In this document: one piece after another, positions 1-11,514 of the stretch
Numbering within the stretch: position 1 is the stretch's first letter
Layout: every line of letters begins with the position of its first letter
Origin: Phyllostachys edulis
Taxonomy: Eukaryota > Streptophyta > Magnoliopsida > Poales > Poaceae
Reading direction: 5' to 3'
Length of the DNA: 64,000 bases
Assembly (NCBI GenBank): GCA_036346405.1
Contig: CM070554.1
Coordinates: 44,787,058-44,851,057 of the forward strand
Notes under the pieces: model-generated
The model's database searches: none
Told to the model about the DNA's origin: nothing
The model's input: the letters and a program-made list of their open reading frames with translations, nothing else
Position numbers and translations under genes: made by a program

Positions 1-239
1 TTCCCGAATTAATTTTCTATTGAAAATTCCAATTAATACACCAACATGACGCTAGCACATAAATTCGGATTAAAAAAATAAAAAAACTCCACAAAGCGAG
101 ACTTGTCGGCTCGAGGTCCCGACCAGTCCACGCTACTACCATGGTCTACAACACAAGCTAACTAATAGTGCTCTCGACAAGTGGGACCACAAGGTAGAGA
201 CACAGCTCTCGAAGAACTTGGTTTAGATGGGTTTGGATC
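1..239 (-). mobile_element. Del/Tekay-type LTR fragment (left LTR of element A, distal part)
   Basis: Read on the minus strand, this piece resembles the middle of the long LTR at 29284-34507 (around 30900-30990). Both share the order of a GTGCT...GTCAT block, an AT-rich block and a GAAAATAATTCGG-like block. The Tat-type gypsy at 240-12207 separates it from 12213-13343, and GGATC at 235-239 recurs at 12208-12212. I infer that these are the two halves of one LTR split by that insertion. The window edge cuts the left side. No gene is seen here. Confidence 0.6.
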
Positions 240-901
240 AATCGACATTAAGTCGCCGATCTTGGGAGAGAATGAGACAACTCTTTATTGCTATGAACTG
301 GCTATTACAGGGGGTGCCATCGACAAGGTAGTGGACTAATCCTAATTACACTGAGTATAATGCTTGCTGTGCGGTTGAATCAGACTTGAAACATGAATCT
401 AATGCCGATTGCCTTGCTTCAATCTCATCTCTCGTCGTTCCTCCGTACTTCATCTTTAAATAACCGTCGAAGAGATGACAGTTATTCCTTGAAGAGTTGC
501 CTGTTGGAAGTGTCGTGACTGGTCGGAGCGAGGCAGCGGTTGATAAAGTACCAACTGTTTGGTGGTTGCGTGTCTAAGAGACACTCAACCGTATGGTGGT
601 TGTTGTCAGTGTCTTAGGACCATGAAACGTCGCGTGGTATGGACCAAATATAACATGTGTTCCATTCGTCAGACAGTAAGGAATATACTTAGAGTTAGAT
701 CCAGATACCAGTTCATTGCTTCTACGAGCAGTCATCTGGTCGGGGACTGGGTACAGGATCTCATCCGACCAGAATACTAATTATATAACCTCTGGAATCC
801 TTACGACCATAGGGGTCGTTAGCCTTAGGGGTTACGACCACGAAGACATATGGTCTTTTAGCATGTATTAAAGTAATACATAGAGATTTTAATCCTCTTC
901 A
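240..901 (-). repeat. 3' LTR of the Tat element (left copy)
   Basis: It is about 662 bp and aligns along its length with 11515-12207. On the minus strand it begins TGAAGAGGATT and follows a purine-rich tract. Relative to the right copy it lacks about 35 bp just after the shared TTGCCGATCTT-like motif near 255-264. A GGATC target-site duplication copy lies immediately outside. Confidence 0.88.
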
Positions 902-921
902 GCTAGCCCCCAAACTTTAAG
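902..921 (-). other. Polypurine tract of the Tat element
   Basis: Directly inside the left LTR, the minus strand reads AAAGTTTGGGGGCTAGC, which is purine-rich and abuts the TG start of the LTR. This is the expected place and composition for the plus-strand primer of a gypsy element. Confidence 0.7.
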
Positions 922-1267
922 TGAATTAGTCGTGTGAACACTTTCTCCCGATGAAGTCGTATTAGGCGGACCCTTACTTAATCCCGTGATATACGAGATA
1001 GTCTGTATTCACTTTAAAGTTGAGAAACTGTCTTGGGACCCGAAAAGTTTTTCTATCCGTTAGACTTTGGTTTGTGTCCGTTGGACTTTGAGTAACTCCT
1101 CGATGTAGTTAAAGAATTACGGCTATAAAACCCCTTCAGCGCAGGGCTTTAGGGTTTTTATGCCTCTTGCTTTTCCTGTTCATCTCCTAAGAGAAAAAAT
1201 TTCCTCCAACCTCCTCCTATCTACAACTTCCTACGACCTCCTTTCTTCCTTAATCCAAAACTCAACC

Positions 1268-4094
1268 ATGTCGGATCTTATCTTCAACTGGTCGGTTTCT
1301 GATTTGAGCGAGAAGAAACTTGAGAGCCTGGAGAAGGTCGGGTTACTTCCCGACAAAGATTTCATCTCTTGGAGATCAACGGCCAGAGAGCATTCTCCGA
1401 GCAATGAAGATGGGGAAATTCCTGTTTTCTCGCATATATCGAATGCAGATTCAAGTTGCCAGTTCACTCCTTACTTCCCATGATTTTGGAGCACTACGGA
1501 GTCAAATTGGTGAACCTTGCCCCCCCAATGTCATCGCCAACCTCAGCGTCTTCGTCTATCTCTGTGAAGCGTACTTGGGGATTGCCTTAGATCTGGATCT
1601 CTTCAAATACTACTACAAGATGGCGAAGTCAGGGAAGACGACCGGGACGCCTGGAGAGTGCACCTTGCACCTCCACGACGGAAAGGCCGATGAGTACATT
1701 CGTATGTACTCAAAGTCTTCGTGGTCATCATGGAAGAAAAGTTAGTTCTACATGACGATCACTCAAAAAGACAGCCTTTACTATACTGGTAAGAAGGCGG
1801 TCGAGAATCTAGAGTAGCGTTCCTCCGTGAAGGAGGAAAAAGTGGAGAGATGGGTTGAAGGCATCCAACTCCTTAGTGTCAAGGGTTTAACCTCCTGGCA
1901 CGTGGTAAGGGATTTCTCCATACACCAGATTAGCCCCTGAAGGCCTGAGCACATTCGATGCACTGGTACATTGGTCGTGACGACGCGACCAAAGATTCCA
2001 AGGAGGGTAAGTCCTGAAAGATTCCAACCAGTTTGCTTATCTTGGCTGTTTACTTTTGTGATCCTAGAGTCTCTCGTTTATCCTTACAGCTCTTTCTCCT
2101 GATGAGATCAGAAATCGGATCAAAATGATCTGCCCCAAAGAGCCTAGCAACAAGGTTGATTTCCCCTGGATTTTAGCGGTTGTTTCCGCAGAAGAGAGGG
2201 CTGAGAGACTTAAGGTAAAAATATCAACCACTTTTCATCTTTGTATGTTTTTCGATCGGTTTTACTGTAAATCCTTTTTGATGCGCAGTCAGTCGGATTG
2301 AGGATTAATGAGGCCACCGAAAGTTGTGAGCCTATTGATGTTCTGACCACTCCTATGACCACTCGAGATAATGGTCTTATAGAGGTAGGTAACTGAACAG
2401 AATTGTATATTCTAGATGAAGGATTTTTTGTCACCTAACTAATTTTGATTGTTAATTAGGCGGTTATTGTGGACTATGTTGTCGCTCAGGACCTGCCAGT
2501 TGCTACTGAAGTAACTATTTTGGAGGTTGTTGAATCCACACCCTCCGACCAGATGGTCAGGGATTTTGTTCTCGATCAACTGGTTGAGACTATTTCTTCT
2601 GACCTCTAGTTGGAGGGCGTGAAGGGTCTAACCAGCCCTACCGGTTCAGGACCGGTGAAGTTGGTTGAACAGAAGAAAAGGAAAGCGAACGCTACTTCAG
2701 CGCGCTTCAAACTAAAGACCAAGAAAACGACCAGGTATGCATACATAAAAGAAAGACTTATGTAAGTACTTACCTTTGGTGTTTTAGAGTCTTGAGCTTC
2801 CTCTCTTCTTTCTTTGTAGATCCTCTAGTATTCCGGTTGATTTCGACCAGAGCATCCCTCAAGAGAAAGCTCTTAAGGAAAAAGAGGTCGAGCCAGCCCC
2901 TGAGCAGGTGATAGCACCATCATCTGCTCAGGAATCTATGGTGGCTCCAACCCCACCTGCAGAGGTGGTGGTTCCTGAGGTATCTCAGCAGGTTCCAACG
3001 CCTGCTGGGAATTCTCCTCTTCGAATCACCTTTCCTCATCGCCTCCGGATCTTCAAAGATGAAGATCTTAATGAAACTTGGGGAAGAATTTCAGACCGTC
3101 AAGCTGGGACGAGTCCTGGCTCTATTTTTGCTAAATATAATAATATGACAATCCAGGTAAGATTCCACGACTACTTTTAATAGCCTTTCTCTTAAAAAAA
3201 ATACTTAAAGAAGTTTACTATTTCTGTAGCATTTGGTGGAGAATTTCGCTGTGGTCAAATGGTTGACCCAGCGAATAAAGCTCTTAGAGAAAAAGAACTC
3301 CGAATTAGAAAGTAAGTACCCACTAAGTACCCTCTTAGTGTCTTCTTCTCTCCTTCTTTACCATTTGGCTCTTTTCTGTTAACCAATTTCTCCTTTTATC
3401 GTGTTTGATAGATTCAGAGAAACTTAAAGAAGTTATGGCTAAGGAAGCCATAATTGTCAAGCTTAAAGAAGAATGTCAAAATAAGGACATGTCGATCGAA
3501 TACCTGATGACCAGGCACAAGAAAGTCCTTGAGACCATTGAGAAGAAGACCGAAGGTAACCGGTCGTATACTCGACCAGTGTTCTTCCTTTTTCTAGTCG
3601 TATGTACTCATTCTTTGGTTTACTCGTACAGAGCAAACTCGAATATTGACAAGAACATAAAAAGCTCTTGAGTTCGAGCGTGATAAGGAGGCAGCTTTTG
3701 GACAAAATCTTGAAGAAAAGGTCAAAGCTTTCAACAAGATCCTCTTCATATGGGATTAGGAAGGCAACTGCCCAACTTAGGAGATCCCACGGAGAAGATC
3801 AACTACCTTGGCCAATAACTCGAAGACCTCAGGAGCATGCTTAAGACTGCTCAAGAGAACCATGCGTAGACTTTATTTGAAGCTGTCAAAAATAGAGTTA
3901 GTTTTGCTTTGGCAAAGTTGAAAGTCTCTGACCCTACCATAAATCTTCAAACTGTTGAGGAAGAATTCAACTGCTTGGAAGATGAAGTAATCAAAGTTTT
4001 CGAGAAAATGGCACCTCTCGGACACAAGGATGCAGAGGAAATAGAGGTCGGGTCTCCAACGCGTAGCGACCAATCTGGTGGCTCCGAGAAGTAG
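1268..4094 (+). pseudogene. Antisense extra gene of the Tat element ('putative gypsy type transposon' protein)
   Basis: It lies between integrase and the 3' LTR but runs opposite to gag-pol. The start at 1268 opens MSDLIFNW. The region around 1520-1630 encodes a segment (CEAYLGI, then a hydrophobic/aromatic LFKYYYK stretch) typical of the plant family called putative gypsy type transposon (PF04195, from memory). The C-terminal part is charged and coiled-coil-like (3405-3550, 3909-4094). Six GT-AG introns can be placed at 2215-2288, 2385-2459, 2735-2819, 3157-3229, 3312-3411 and 3556-3631. A frameshift near 1480 and in-frame stops (for example near 1743 and 2609) break it. Its function is not known. 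Grande-type elements carry a similar antisense ORF. Confidence 0.75.
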
Positions 4095-5129
4095 ATGATT
4101 GTAATATTTTGACTGTTGTAAATAAAACTTACCTTTTACCATCAATGAGGTCTTTGTTTTGTCTTCTTAAATTCACTGAGCACTCATATATTTCCTAGCC
4201 CCCGACTGCTTGTGTTAGTAGAATAACTTTACTAAAGAAGCAGTAGACCAAGAAAATAGGCAATATCTACGACCACGGTACAAAGTATATGTTGATTATG
4301 TTATAACAAGGATCTATGTATCACTAAGAAGTCAATGTGGTCAGAACCAGCGTATGACTTCGACTAGTTTTAGATCTTTTCCATAATCGAAATACTTGTC
4401 GTACATTTTGTGGTTGGAAGATGTATGAGACTTGTATTGATGATAAGGAATCATGCAAAAATGTATGCAAAAAGCGACAAGTGAACTTGTTTATATATAT
4501 TACCCAAAACTAGTCGTAAGGGTTGCTAAGAACTAGAAACTAAGATAAACACTTCACGAAACATGCTCTCGCTCAAGTTCCAACTGGCAGCATGGATCAT
4601 AAGAAATGGACCGTCGCTAGGAAAGTCCTTCCAGTGGATAGGATCACGTGCGGAGAAGGAGAGACTTCGACTAGGAGGCTTTCCGTGTCCCGACCAGTAG
4701 CCAAAATGAGAGCGTAACAGAATATTGAAAGTAGGAAATGTAGTCTCCGAAGTCTTAAGCATGTAAAGTACTATGTGTAGTTGTTTGTGTGATGCTCCTG
4801 TTACTCGTATATTTCTTTAAGAAAAGAGTATTGGTCGTGCATGAGAACCATTGTCTAAATGTTCATGACTAGGACCCTTATGGCGTTTGACTTATATGCC
4901 ATAGCCATAGAGTAATAGAGATCTTTTAAAAGGATATCAGAGAGAATTAGGTCTTCTTTGGCCAATTCGACAACAGTAGTATGCAAACCAGATTATGACA
5001 CAATCATATAAATAATATCATTTGTCGGAAAGTAAAGGAAATGCATCTTTATTAAAAAATTGAAAAGAGAATGAAAATATATTTACACAAAGAACTTACG
5101 CAATTGGTTAATATTCTAAGAGTTTGACA
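4095..5129. other. Spacer between integrase and antisense gene of the Tat element
   Basis: This kilobase holds no coding region that I recognise. It lies inside the gypsy element between the 3' end of the antisense gene and the integrase C-terminus, where the two opposing transcripts would converge. Tat elements are known to have long non-coding 3' regions. Confidence 0.55.
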
Positions 5130-6186
5130 AAACACGCCCGTTTGATATGGCTAGTCATACTGAACCAGGTCTGGTGACTTCGATCACAGTGTATGGACCT
5201 TCCTATTTGGGAGAAAGTTTATTGCGATTAGTCTGGTTCTGAATTCATCGTAGAATCAGATCACCTACAGCTAGGCTGCGAGGTTGCACCTTACGACTGT
5301 GGTACCTTCGCATGGCTTGTTGGTAAATCGTCGATTGTATGAGGTCTTGGTTTCATCGTGCTTCAAGGAAATTGATGTCGTCGAGTCTTCATTCTATCTG
5401 ATCGTTTTCATTGAAACAATCAGTTCTAGTAGAGCCGATTTTCAGTTCTGAAGGAAGCATGGCTTCAGCATCGTAAACCAGAAAAAATAGAGTTTCACCG
5501 GTCGCACGACTGGTCGTGGTTCGAACGGCCCATAATACAGAAGGAAGTTCTTAAACCTAAGCTCCTGACCATTTGATTTACTGGCCGAACACTCGGTGTT
5601 TCACTCCTTACATTATGATAACATTGGCCCTCTCGACTGCTCCCATGCTCTACGGGTGAGCAACAGAAGCGAAATGTATCTTGATACCGAGATCCTTGTA
5701 GAATTCTTGAAAATGTCTGCTAGAGAATTGGGTACCATTATCTGTGATTATACGACTGAGTATGCCAAATCGTATGATCACGTTTTTTGTGAGGAACCAC
5801 TTAACGGCTTCAGTTCTGGTTTTAACAACTGGCTCGACTTCTATCTATTTTGTAAACGTGTCAATCATGACGAAAAATAATTCAAAGCCCCCGGGTACTC
5901 TTAGGAAAGGTCCCAGAATATCTAGTCCCTAGGTTGCAAAAGGCCAAGAAAGATGTATGGTTTGCAAAGCTTGTGCTGGCTAATTTACTTGTCGACTATG
6001 AAATTGACATTGTACATATTTCGTCACAAGCTCTTTTGCATCATGAAGGACAGTTGGCCAGTAGTATCCTTGCCTGAAGGCTTTACCGACCAGTGTTCTA
6101 TAGGAATGATGTACTCCACAGACTCCTCCATGAATGTCGAATAGCAACTTAATGCCATCCGTTTGAGATATGCATCTCATTAACAC
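5130..6186 (-). pseudogene. Integrase of the Tat element (decayed)
   Basis: The zinc-binding N-terminus is at 5980-6186, with HGGVCGVH, YYWP and VQCQ motifs. The first Cys of the usual CxxC appears changed to Tyr (YVQCQ), which would damage the HHCC finger. The catalytic core between about 5590 and 5980 is riddled with stops. The C-terminal part at 5130-5590 retains an LPSVLWA...TTSRATGETLF-like stretch and a KWEGPY motif. It inserts element cDNA in functional relatives; this copy cannot. Confidence 0.8.
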
Positions 6187-6198
6187 TCCGTGAGATCC

Positions 6199-6860
6199 TC
6201 ATTTATACAAGGTACTTTCGATCAGAGTGTATGATTTGGCTTTTCGAGCTATACGATCAACCTCTACATCATCTTTAGGAATAGTGCCATGCTGAAGATA
6301 ATTGTAGATCGACGTCATCCAATCTCTACCGTGATCGTGTTGTATGATCTGTGGAGTGTCTATGTTCTCAGGATCGATTTGTACGACCTTTAGTGGAACA
6401 TCTATGTCCTCGGAAAGCTTGACTACCGAGGGTGAATCGAATTGCTCGAGAAAAACTGCAGGCGGGACATGTGACCTTATGGAGGCCATCCGTGCCAACT
6501 GGTCTGCTAGAAAGTTTCCCTTTCTAAGAATGTGTTGGATCTGGAAACTGAAGAAGTGCTTTTCAAGTTTCTGTACTTCCACCAGATAAGATGACATATT
6601 GGTACTTGAGCATTGATACTCTTTCCCGACTTGATTCGCTACTAGTTGATAATCGTCTTTCACTAGTAATCTGTGAATCCCGAGCGCATGAGCTGCTCAA
6701 TCCTGTCAGTAATCCCTCATATTCTGCCATATTGTTTGTAGTAGGAAAGTTTAGCTGGATGGCGTACTTGATGTGTTCGTTAGTAGGGGATATCAAGACA
6801 ACTCCCGCCCCTAAGCCTTTGAGCATCAAGGAACCGTCAAAGTATATTGTCCACTCGTCA
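6199..6860 (-). pseudogene. Second (archaeal-type) RNase H of the Tat element
   Basis: Two overlapping frames encode GAGVVLISP, NNMAEYEGLL and a C-terminal RKGNFLADQLARMAS. These are the strand-1, helix-A Glu and terminal Asp regions of a ribonuclease H. It lies between the first RNase H (6905-7330) and integrase, the position of the additional RNase H known from the Tat lineage. A frameshift near 6650 splits it. Confidence 0.78.
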
Positions 6861-6904
6861 TCGTGGTGTTTGTACTCGGGCTATTGGATGGGTTCAGGGT
6901 TTGT

Positions 6905-7330
6905 CTATTTGGCAAAGAATTCTGCTATTGTCCGGGACTTGATTGTTGTTCGTGAGATGAAATGGAGGTCGAACGCCCCAAGCTCGACTGCCCATTTTGC
7001 TATTCGCCCTGATGATTCCCTGTTTCCAAGGACTTGACCTAGGGGATATCCGGTTGGTACGACCACTGTGTGGGCCTGAAAGTAATGCCTTAGTTCCCTT
7101 GAAGCCATAAGGAGACCATAGAGCAACTTTTGTACTTGTGGGTATCTTTCCATTGGTCCATGTAAGACTTCGCTTACGTAATATACCAGTCGTTGGATGT
7201 TGTCACGTTCTACGATTAGTACACTGCTGACTGTTTGTGGCGATGCAGCTACGTAAATCAGCAATGTTTCTCCCGATCTCAGAGAGACTAAGATCGGGGC
7301 ACTCGTAAGGTACTTCTTAAGTTCTTAAAA
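6905..7330 (-). pseudogene. RNase H (retroviral-type) of the Tat element
   Basis: The segment encodes LIYVAASPQTVSSVLI, RLVYYVSEVLHG, LLYGLLMASRELRHYF and GRIAKWAVEL. This is the RNase H block that normally follows gypsy reverse transcriptase. The first catalytic Asp is not evident in the preserved part. It is separated from the RT block by stops near 7265-7345. Confidence 0.8.
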
Positions 7331-7346
7331 GGCATCGTCTGCCTTT

Positions 7347-8270
7347 TTAGTCCACTTGAAACTTCCATGTTTTCGAAGGAGTTTGAAGGAAGGTAATCCT
7401 TTTTCTCCTAACCGTGCTATGAAACAACTTAGCGCTGCCATACATCCGATTAGTTTTTACTTCTTTCTTTGTGGTCAAAGGGTGCATCTGATCGATGGCC
7501 GAAATTTTTGCTAGGTTTGCTTCAATCTCTCTAGTCGAAACTAGGAACCTAAGAAACTTTCCAGAAGAAACTCCGAACACACACTTCTCTGGATTTAACT
7601 TAAGGTTATGCCTTCTTAAGTTATTGAAAGTCTCGTGTAGGTCAAAATTATAGTCGCCAGTGTTGATGCTTTTCATGATCAAGTCATCAACGTAGGCTTC
7701 TAGATTATGATCTATCTGAGGATTAAAGGTTTTCTGCATCAACTTTTGAAAAGTTGCACCAGCATTTTTGAGACCAAATGGCATCTTAACATAGCAGTAA
7801 GTGCCATATGGAGTGATGAAGGAAGTTTTCTCTTCATCGTCTTTACTCATATTAATCTGGTGGTACCCTGAGTATGCATCTAAAAAACTTAACAACTCAC
7901 ACCCGAAAGTAGAGTCTACAAGTTGATCAATGCGTGGAAGGTGAAAGTTGGCCTTCGGACAAACTTTATTAAGATCTATGAAGTTAATACACAATTGCCA
8001 TTTTCCATTGTTTTTTCTAACCAATACAAGGTTGACGAGCCACTCTGGGAGGTCAACTTCACGAATAAATACAGCCTTGAGGAGCTTGTTGATCTCCGGC
8101 TGGATTGCCTCATTTCGATCTGGTGCGAAACGTCTTAGCTTCCGCTTGACTGGTTTTTTGTCAGGCTGGAGAGCTAGCCTGTGCTCGATCACCTCCCCGC
8201 GGATTCCATGCATGTCGGATGCCTGCCAGGCGAATATGTCCTGATTTGCTCGGAGGAAGGAGACGAGCGG
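7347..8270 (-). pseudogene. Reverse transcriptase of the Tat element
   Basis: An open stretch of about 288 codons begins near the prime-and-fingers region (LRRFAPDR, GKWQLCINFIDLNK) and includes LDAYSGYHQI, the palm catalytic YVDDLI near 7675-7695 and FLRFLVS. These are canonical gypsy RT motifs. The thumb end is frameshifted near 7440. Upstream it is separated from protease by stops near 8280. Confidence 0.88.
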
Positions 8271-8296
8271 CTCTTCCTATTTGAAATCGAGTCCTG

Positions 8297-9107
8297 CTAG
8301 ACCAGTACCTTTTGGGCTAATGCATTAGCATTTTTTGACCCAGATGGTGTGTTGGCGCTTTCCAGAGGAGCGCCTTTGCCGAGTGAAACCTCCTTGGTCT
8401 GGTCGGAAGGCTTTGATGCCATCTTTCGCCTCGAGTGCTTGACCTGCATGGTAGACGGATTAGTTTCCCTGGTCGGAATCTCATTGACCAGTTCTAAGGA
8501 CTTTCGATCCCATGCATAAGCCATTTTTCGATCTCCTCGAACTGTTATGACACCTTTCGGTCCTAGCATCTATAAACTCTGATAACCGTAGTGTGTGGCT
8601 ATCAGGAATTTAGCTAAAGCTAGACAACCGAGGATTCCATTGTATGCGATTTCGAAATCCACCACATCAAATGGAATATTTTCTGTTTAGCGGTAGAACT
8701 AGGAACTATGCCGTGGAAAACATAACCGGTAGGGGCAGTTGTCCTATCGGTTTAGCGGTAGAACTAGGAACTATGCCGTGGAAAACATATTTCACGTGTT
8801 TTACTTTAGACCTGGGGATCTGCATCTCCTCCAATGCTCCCGTAAATAAAATATTTATAGAACTACCTCCATCTATTAAGACTCGATTAACTTTACAATT
8901 GTTAATAGTGGGTTCTACCATGATAGGAAACCTACCTGGTCGAGTCGATGGGATGGGGCAGTCTTCTTTACTAAAGGAGATTACAGTTTCCAACCACCTG
9001 GATGGCTTGACGGTGATAGGAGACTCGGCAAGGTTGACATCCCACTCCACGGCCTTCAGATGACGCCTTGATTCATACAAGGAGGATCCTCCGAAAATCA
9101 TATCCAC
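8297..9107 (-). pseudogene. Aspartic protease region of the Tat element
   Basis: The minus strand encodes VNRVLIDGGSSINILF, which contains the plant-retroelement protease active-site variant DGG with a following ILF. Downstream is a linker (8297-8569) ending in the LGPKGVITV region that precedes RT. It is broken near 8570-8700. A 38-bp direct duplication (8686-8723 and 8751-8788) lies inside it and helps destroy the frame. Confidence 0.78.
8686..8788. repeat. 38-bp direct duplication, 65-bp spacing
   Basis: A block beginning TTTAGCGGTAGAACTAGGAA occurs at 8686-8723 and again, identical, at 8751-8788. The second gypsy at 25-29 kb has no such duplication at the matching place, so I infer that it arose in this copy. 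Confidence 0.85.
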
Positions 9108-9236
9108 TGTATGCTGCGACTCCTAGTACTCGTTCTCTTCGTCGCCATCTTTGTCTTTCTTGGAGCTTGGTTCTCCGAGTTCTGCTATAGAGGGGAAGTG
9201 TCCTTTACCAGAGTAGTAATTGTCTAGTTTACTTTG

Positions 9237-11090
9237 CTAGGGCCGACAGGTGCACAGATCATGCCCTACTGCCTTGTGAAATGGACACCACTTCTTATTT
9301 TTCTTGAATTCACTGGCCAGAGTCTTAGCTTTGTTCCGACCAGCGAAATCTTTCTTGCCCTTGGTAAACTTTTTAGGAATCGCAAGGACTTCCTTATTAT
9401 CGGGATTGCGATTCTTCTTGTTCTTGAGAGACTTCTTGCTTTTCTTCTCTTGCTTCTCCAGACTCGACTGGGAATTTTTATCTTTCCGATCGATAGTTTC
9501 ATACCATTCGACCGCTTCACTAGCGGCCGCATACTTGTCTGCCATGTCGAAAAGTTCGACGGTCATTCGTGGAGGATTTATTGCAATATCAGCCGTAAAC
9601 CGGCGATTCCTCAGTCCTGCTTTAAAAACCTAGATGACAGAAGATTATGCGATCTCTGGGATGGAATTTCGAACCTGACTGAATCTCTTGATATATTGTC
9701 GAAGAGTTTTATTGGTTTTCTGCTTCATCCGATGAAGATCATCCTCCTTCCCAGGACGGTCGTATGTCCCTTAAAAATTGGCGATAAGAGTATCGCAGAG
9801 CTGCTCCTAAGTGTAGATTGATCCGACCGGTAAGTTAAGCAACCATGACCGGGCAAACCCTTCAAGGACCGTGGGCAAATAATTTGCCATCACGTTATCG
9901 TTATCACCAGCAGCCTTGATGGCGGTAGAATAAATTTGAATAAATTTCAATAGGTTCTGAGTTCCATTGAATTTCTCTATGATGGCTAGTCAGAACCTGT
10001 CCAGCCAATGAACAGCTTAGAGACCTGTCGAAAACACTCGGTAGCTCGTAATGGAGTCATGACACCTTCTCTGAAAAGGAGCTGGATTATAATCAGTCGG
10101 GGATCGGTTCCTCATATTTGCATATCTTGGATCCGGTGTCCCAACCCAGTCATGGATGTTATAATAACGTCTTTAACCACCTGCTTGGTTCAGATGATGC
10201 CTGAGATCGCTTGGATTATGCGGTCGTTCCTCTTGACGAGGAGGAGGAGTGGCTTCTGTGAAGAGCCGTCTCCCCTCGTGATTTTCTGGTCAGAACCTAC
10301 GAGGGGGTCTTGGTGTTGATCGATCCTCTGCTCGACCATATTGCCCCCTACTAAGAGAGGTGCGCTGGGACAAGGTCATCGTGTGACTTTACGAATTCCT
10401 CTGCTCCCGGTACATTTCTGTACGTTGCACGGTTTGTTGGAGGATCTCCGACACCTGACCTGCAAGCTGAACATAACCTGGAGTTCTTGCTAAAGCAGGG
10501 TCTGGGTTATTCAAGATATCCCAGACTCGTTACAGGTTTTGTATCGCTACTGAAGGTCGTGGCAAATTTCCACTTGTAGTGGTCGTCCGATGAGTTGAGT
10601 TTTCACTCGACCTTCTGGCTGGCCCTACCTGATTCCTTACTCGCGGTGAGGTATGAACAAGTGAATTAACTAATGCACATCCATCAACTCGGTTGCCTTC
10701 GGTAGTTGGTGCTTGAGTGCTTGTACCATTTCCACCTACAAGTGGTGGCAAGCTAACCTGTGGAGGATCGTGCATGGTATCTAGATTGGTATATCTGATT
10801 GTGTTAACCTTGTGGCGCCAACAGTGATCTTTCGATGAACTCCCGTCGTAACTATGGGAGAGCCTTCCAGTGCTTCTGCAAGGAGCCTCCATGATGGGGA
10901 GCGATTGGAGATTACCACCTCCGGTGGGCTTTGTGGTGGACTGAGCCTGATTCGGCGGACTACCGATCGTATGCTGAGTTTTACCATACCCACTTGGCCT
11001 ATGATCAAAGATAACTTCATCGATACCCTTACTAGATGCTGTTTGGTCCTCGGAATACGTAGGAGCCGTTGGTGAATACTGGTCGCCCAT
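9237..11090 (-). pseudogene. Gag of the Tat element
   Basis: The N-terminal low-complexity part is open at 10530-11090 (Ser/Thr/Pro-rich). The capsid-like core is fragmentary at about 9600-10320. The C-terminal basic tail at 9237-9566 (ELFDMADKYAAASEAVEW followed by Lys-rich sequence) ends in a WCPFHKAVGHDLCTC knuckle-like motif. The same tail occurs in the gag at 27252-28190. Several stops and frameshifts are present. Confidence 0.75.
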
Positions 11091-11494
11091 AACAATATCG
11101 AGAGTACATGGACTCTCTAATTGCAGCGTTGGGCTTCCATTGCCACTTTTTCGGTCGGATCGACTGAGCTTGTAGAGGCAGTCGAACGTTCCGAACTGGT
11201 CAGAATGAGCAGTTTCTCTGAGAGTGCCATTGTTGGCGGCAGTGTATCCTCATCTATCCGGTCGACTTCGCTTATCTCTACGACTGGCGAGCCAGTGGAA
11301 GAGGAGGATGATGACATCCAGTTTTCTTCCATGGCGCGGATGCATGCGTCCATGTCGAGGTTAGAGTAGTTCGCTAGGTCGAATCAGTTTTTCTCATCCT
11401 AAGTCCCTGCCATGTTCGCATGAGCGATGATGGAGCAAAGGAAGTGGATGAGGAATGCTTGAGCGAAGTGATCTTCAAGAAATCAACACCTTCT
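11091..11494 (-). other. Leader between primer-binding site and gag of the Tat element
   Basis: This is the untranslated leader expected between the primer-binding site and gag. A Ser-rich open frame at 11117-11353 could be an N-terminal extension, but I cannot recognise it. Confidence 0.5.
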
Positions 11495-11512
11495 TCCCCA
11501 CAGACAGCGCCA
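11495..11512 (-). other. Primer-binding site of the Tat element
   Basis: On the minus strand the sequence TGGCGCTGTCTGTGGGGA lies 2 nt inside the 5' LTR. It resembles the TGGCGCCG...GGGGA primer sites of other plant gypsy elements, which are thought to use a tRNA whose 3' end is complementary (possibly tRNA-Asp). Confidence 0.75.
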
Positions 11513-11514
11513 GC

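Noticed and set aside
559..780. 73-codon open frame at the left Tat LTR
   Set aside because: It lies within an LTR. The right LTR copy carries stops in the matching frame, and there is no domain.
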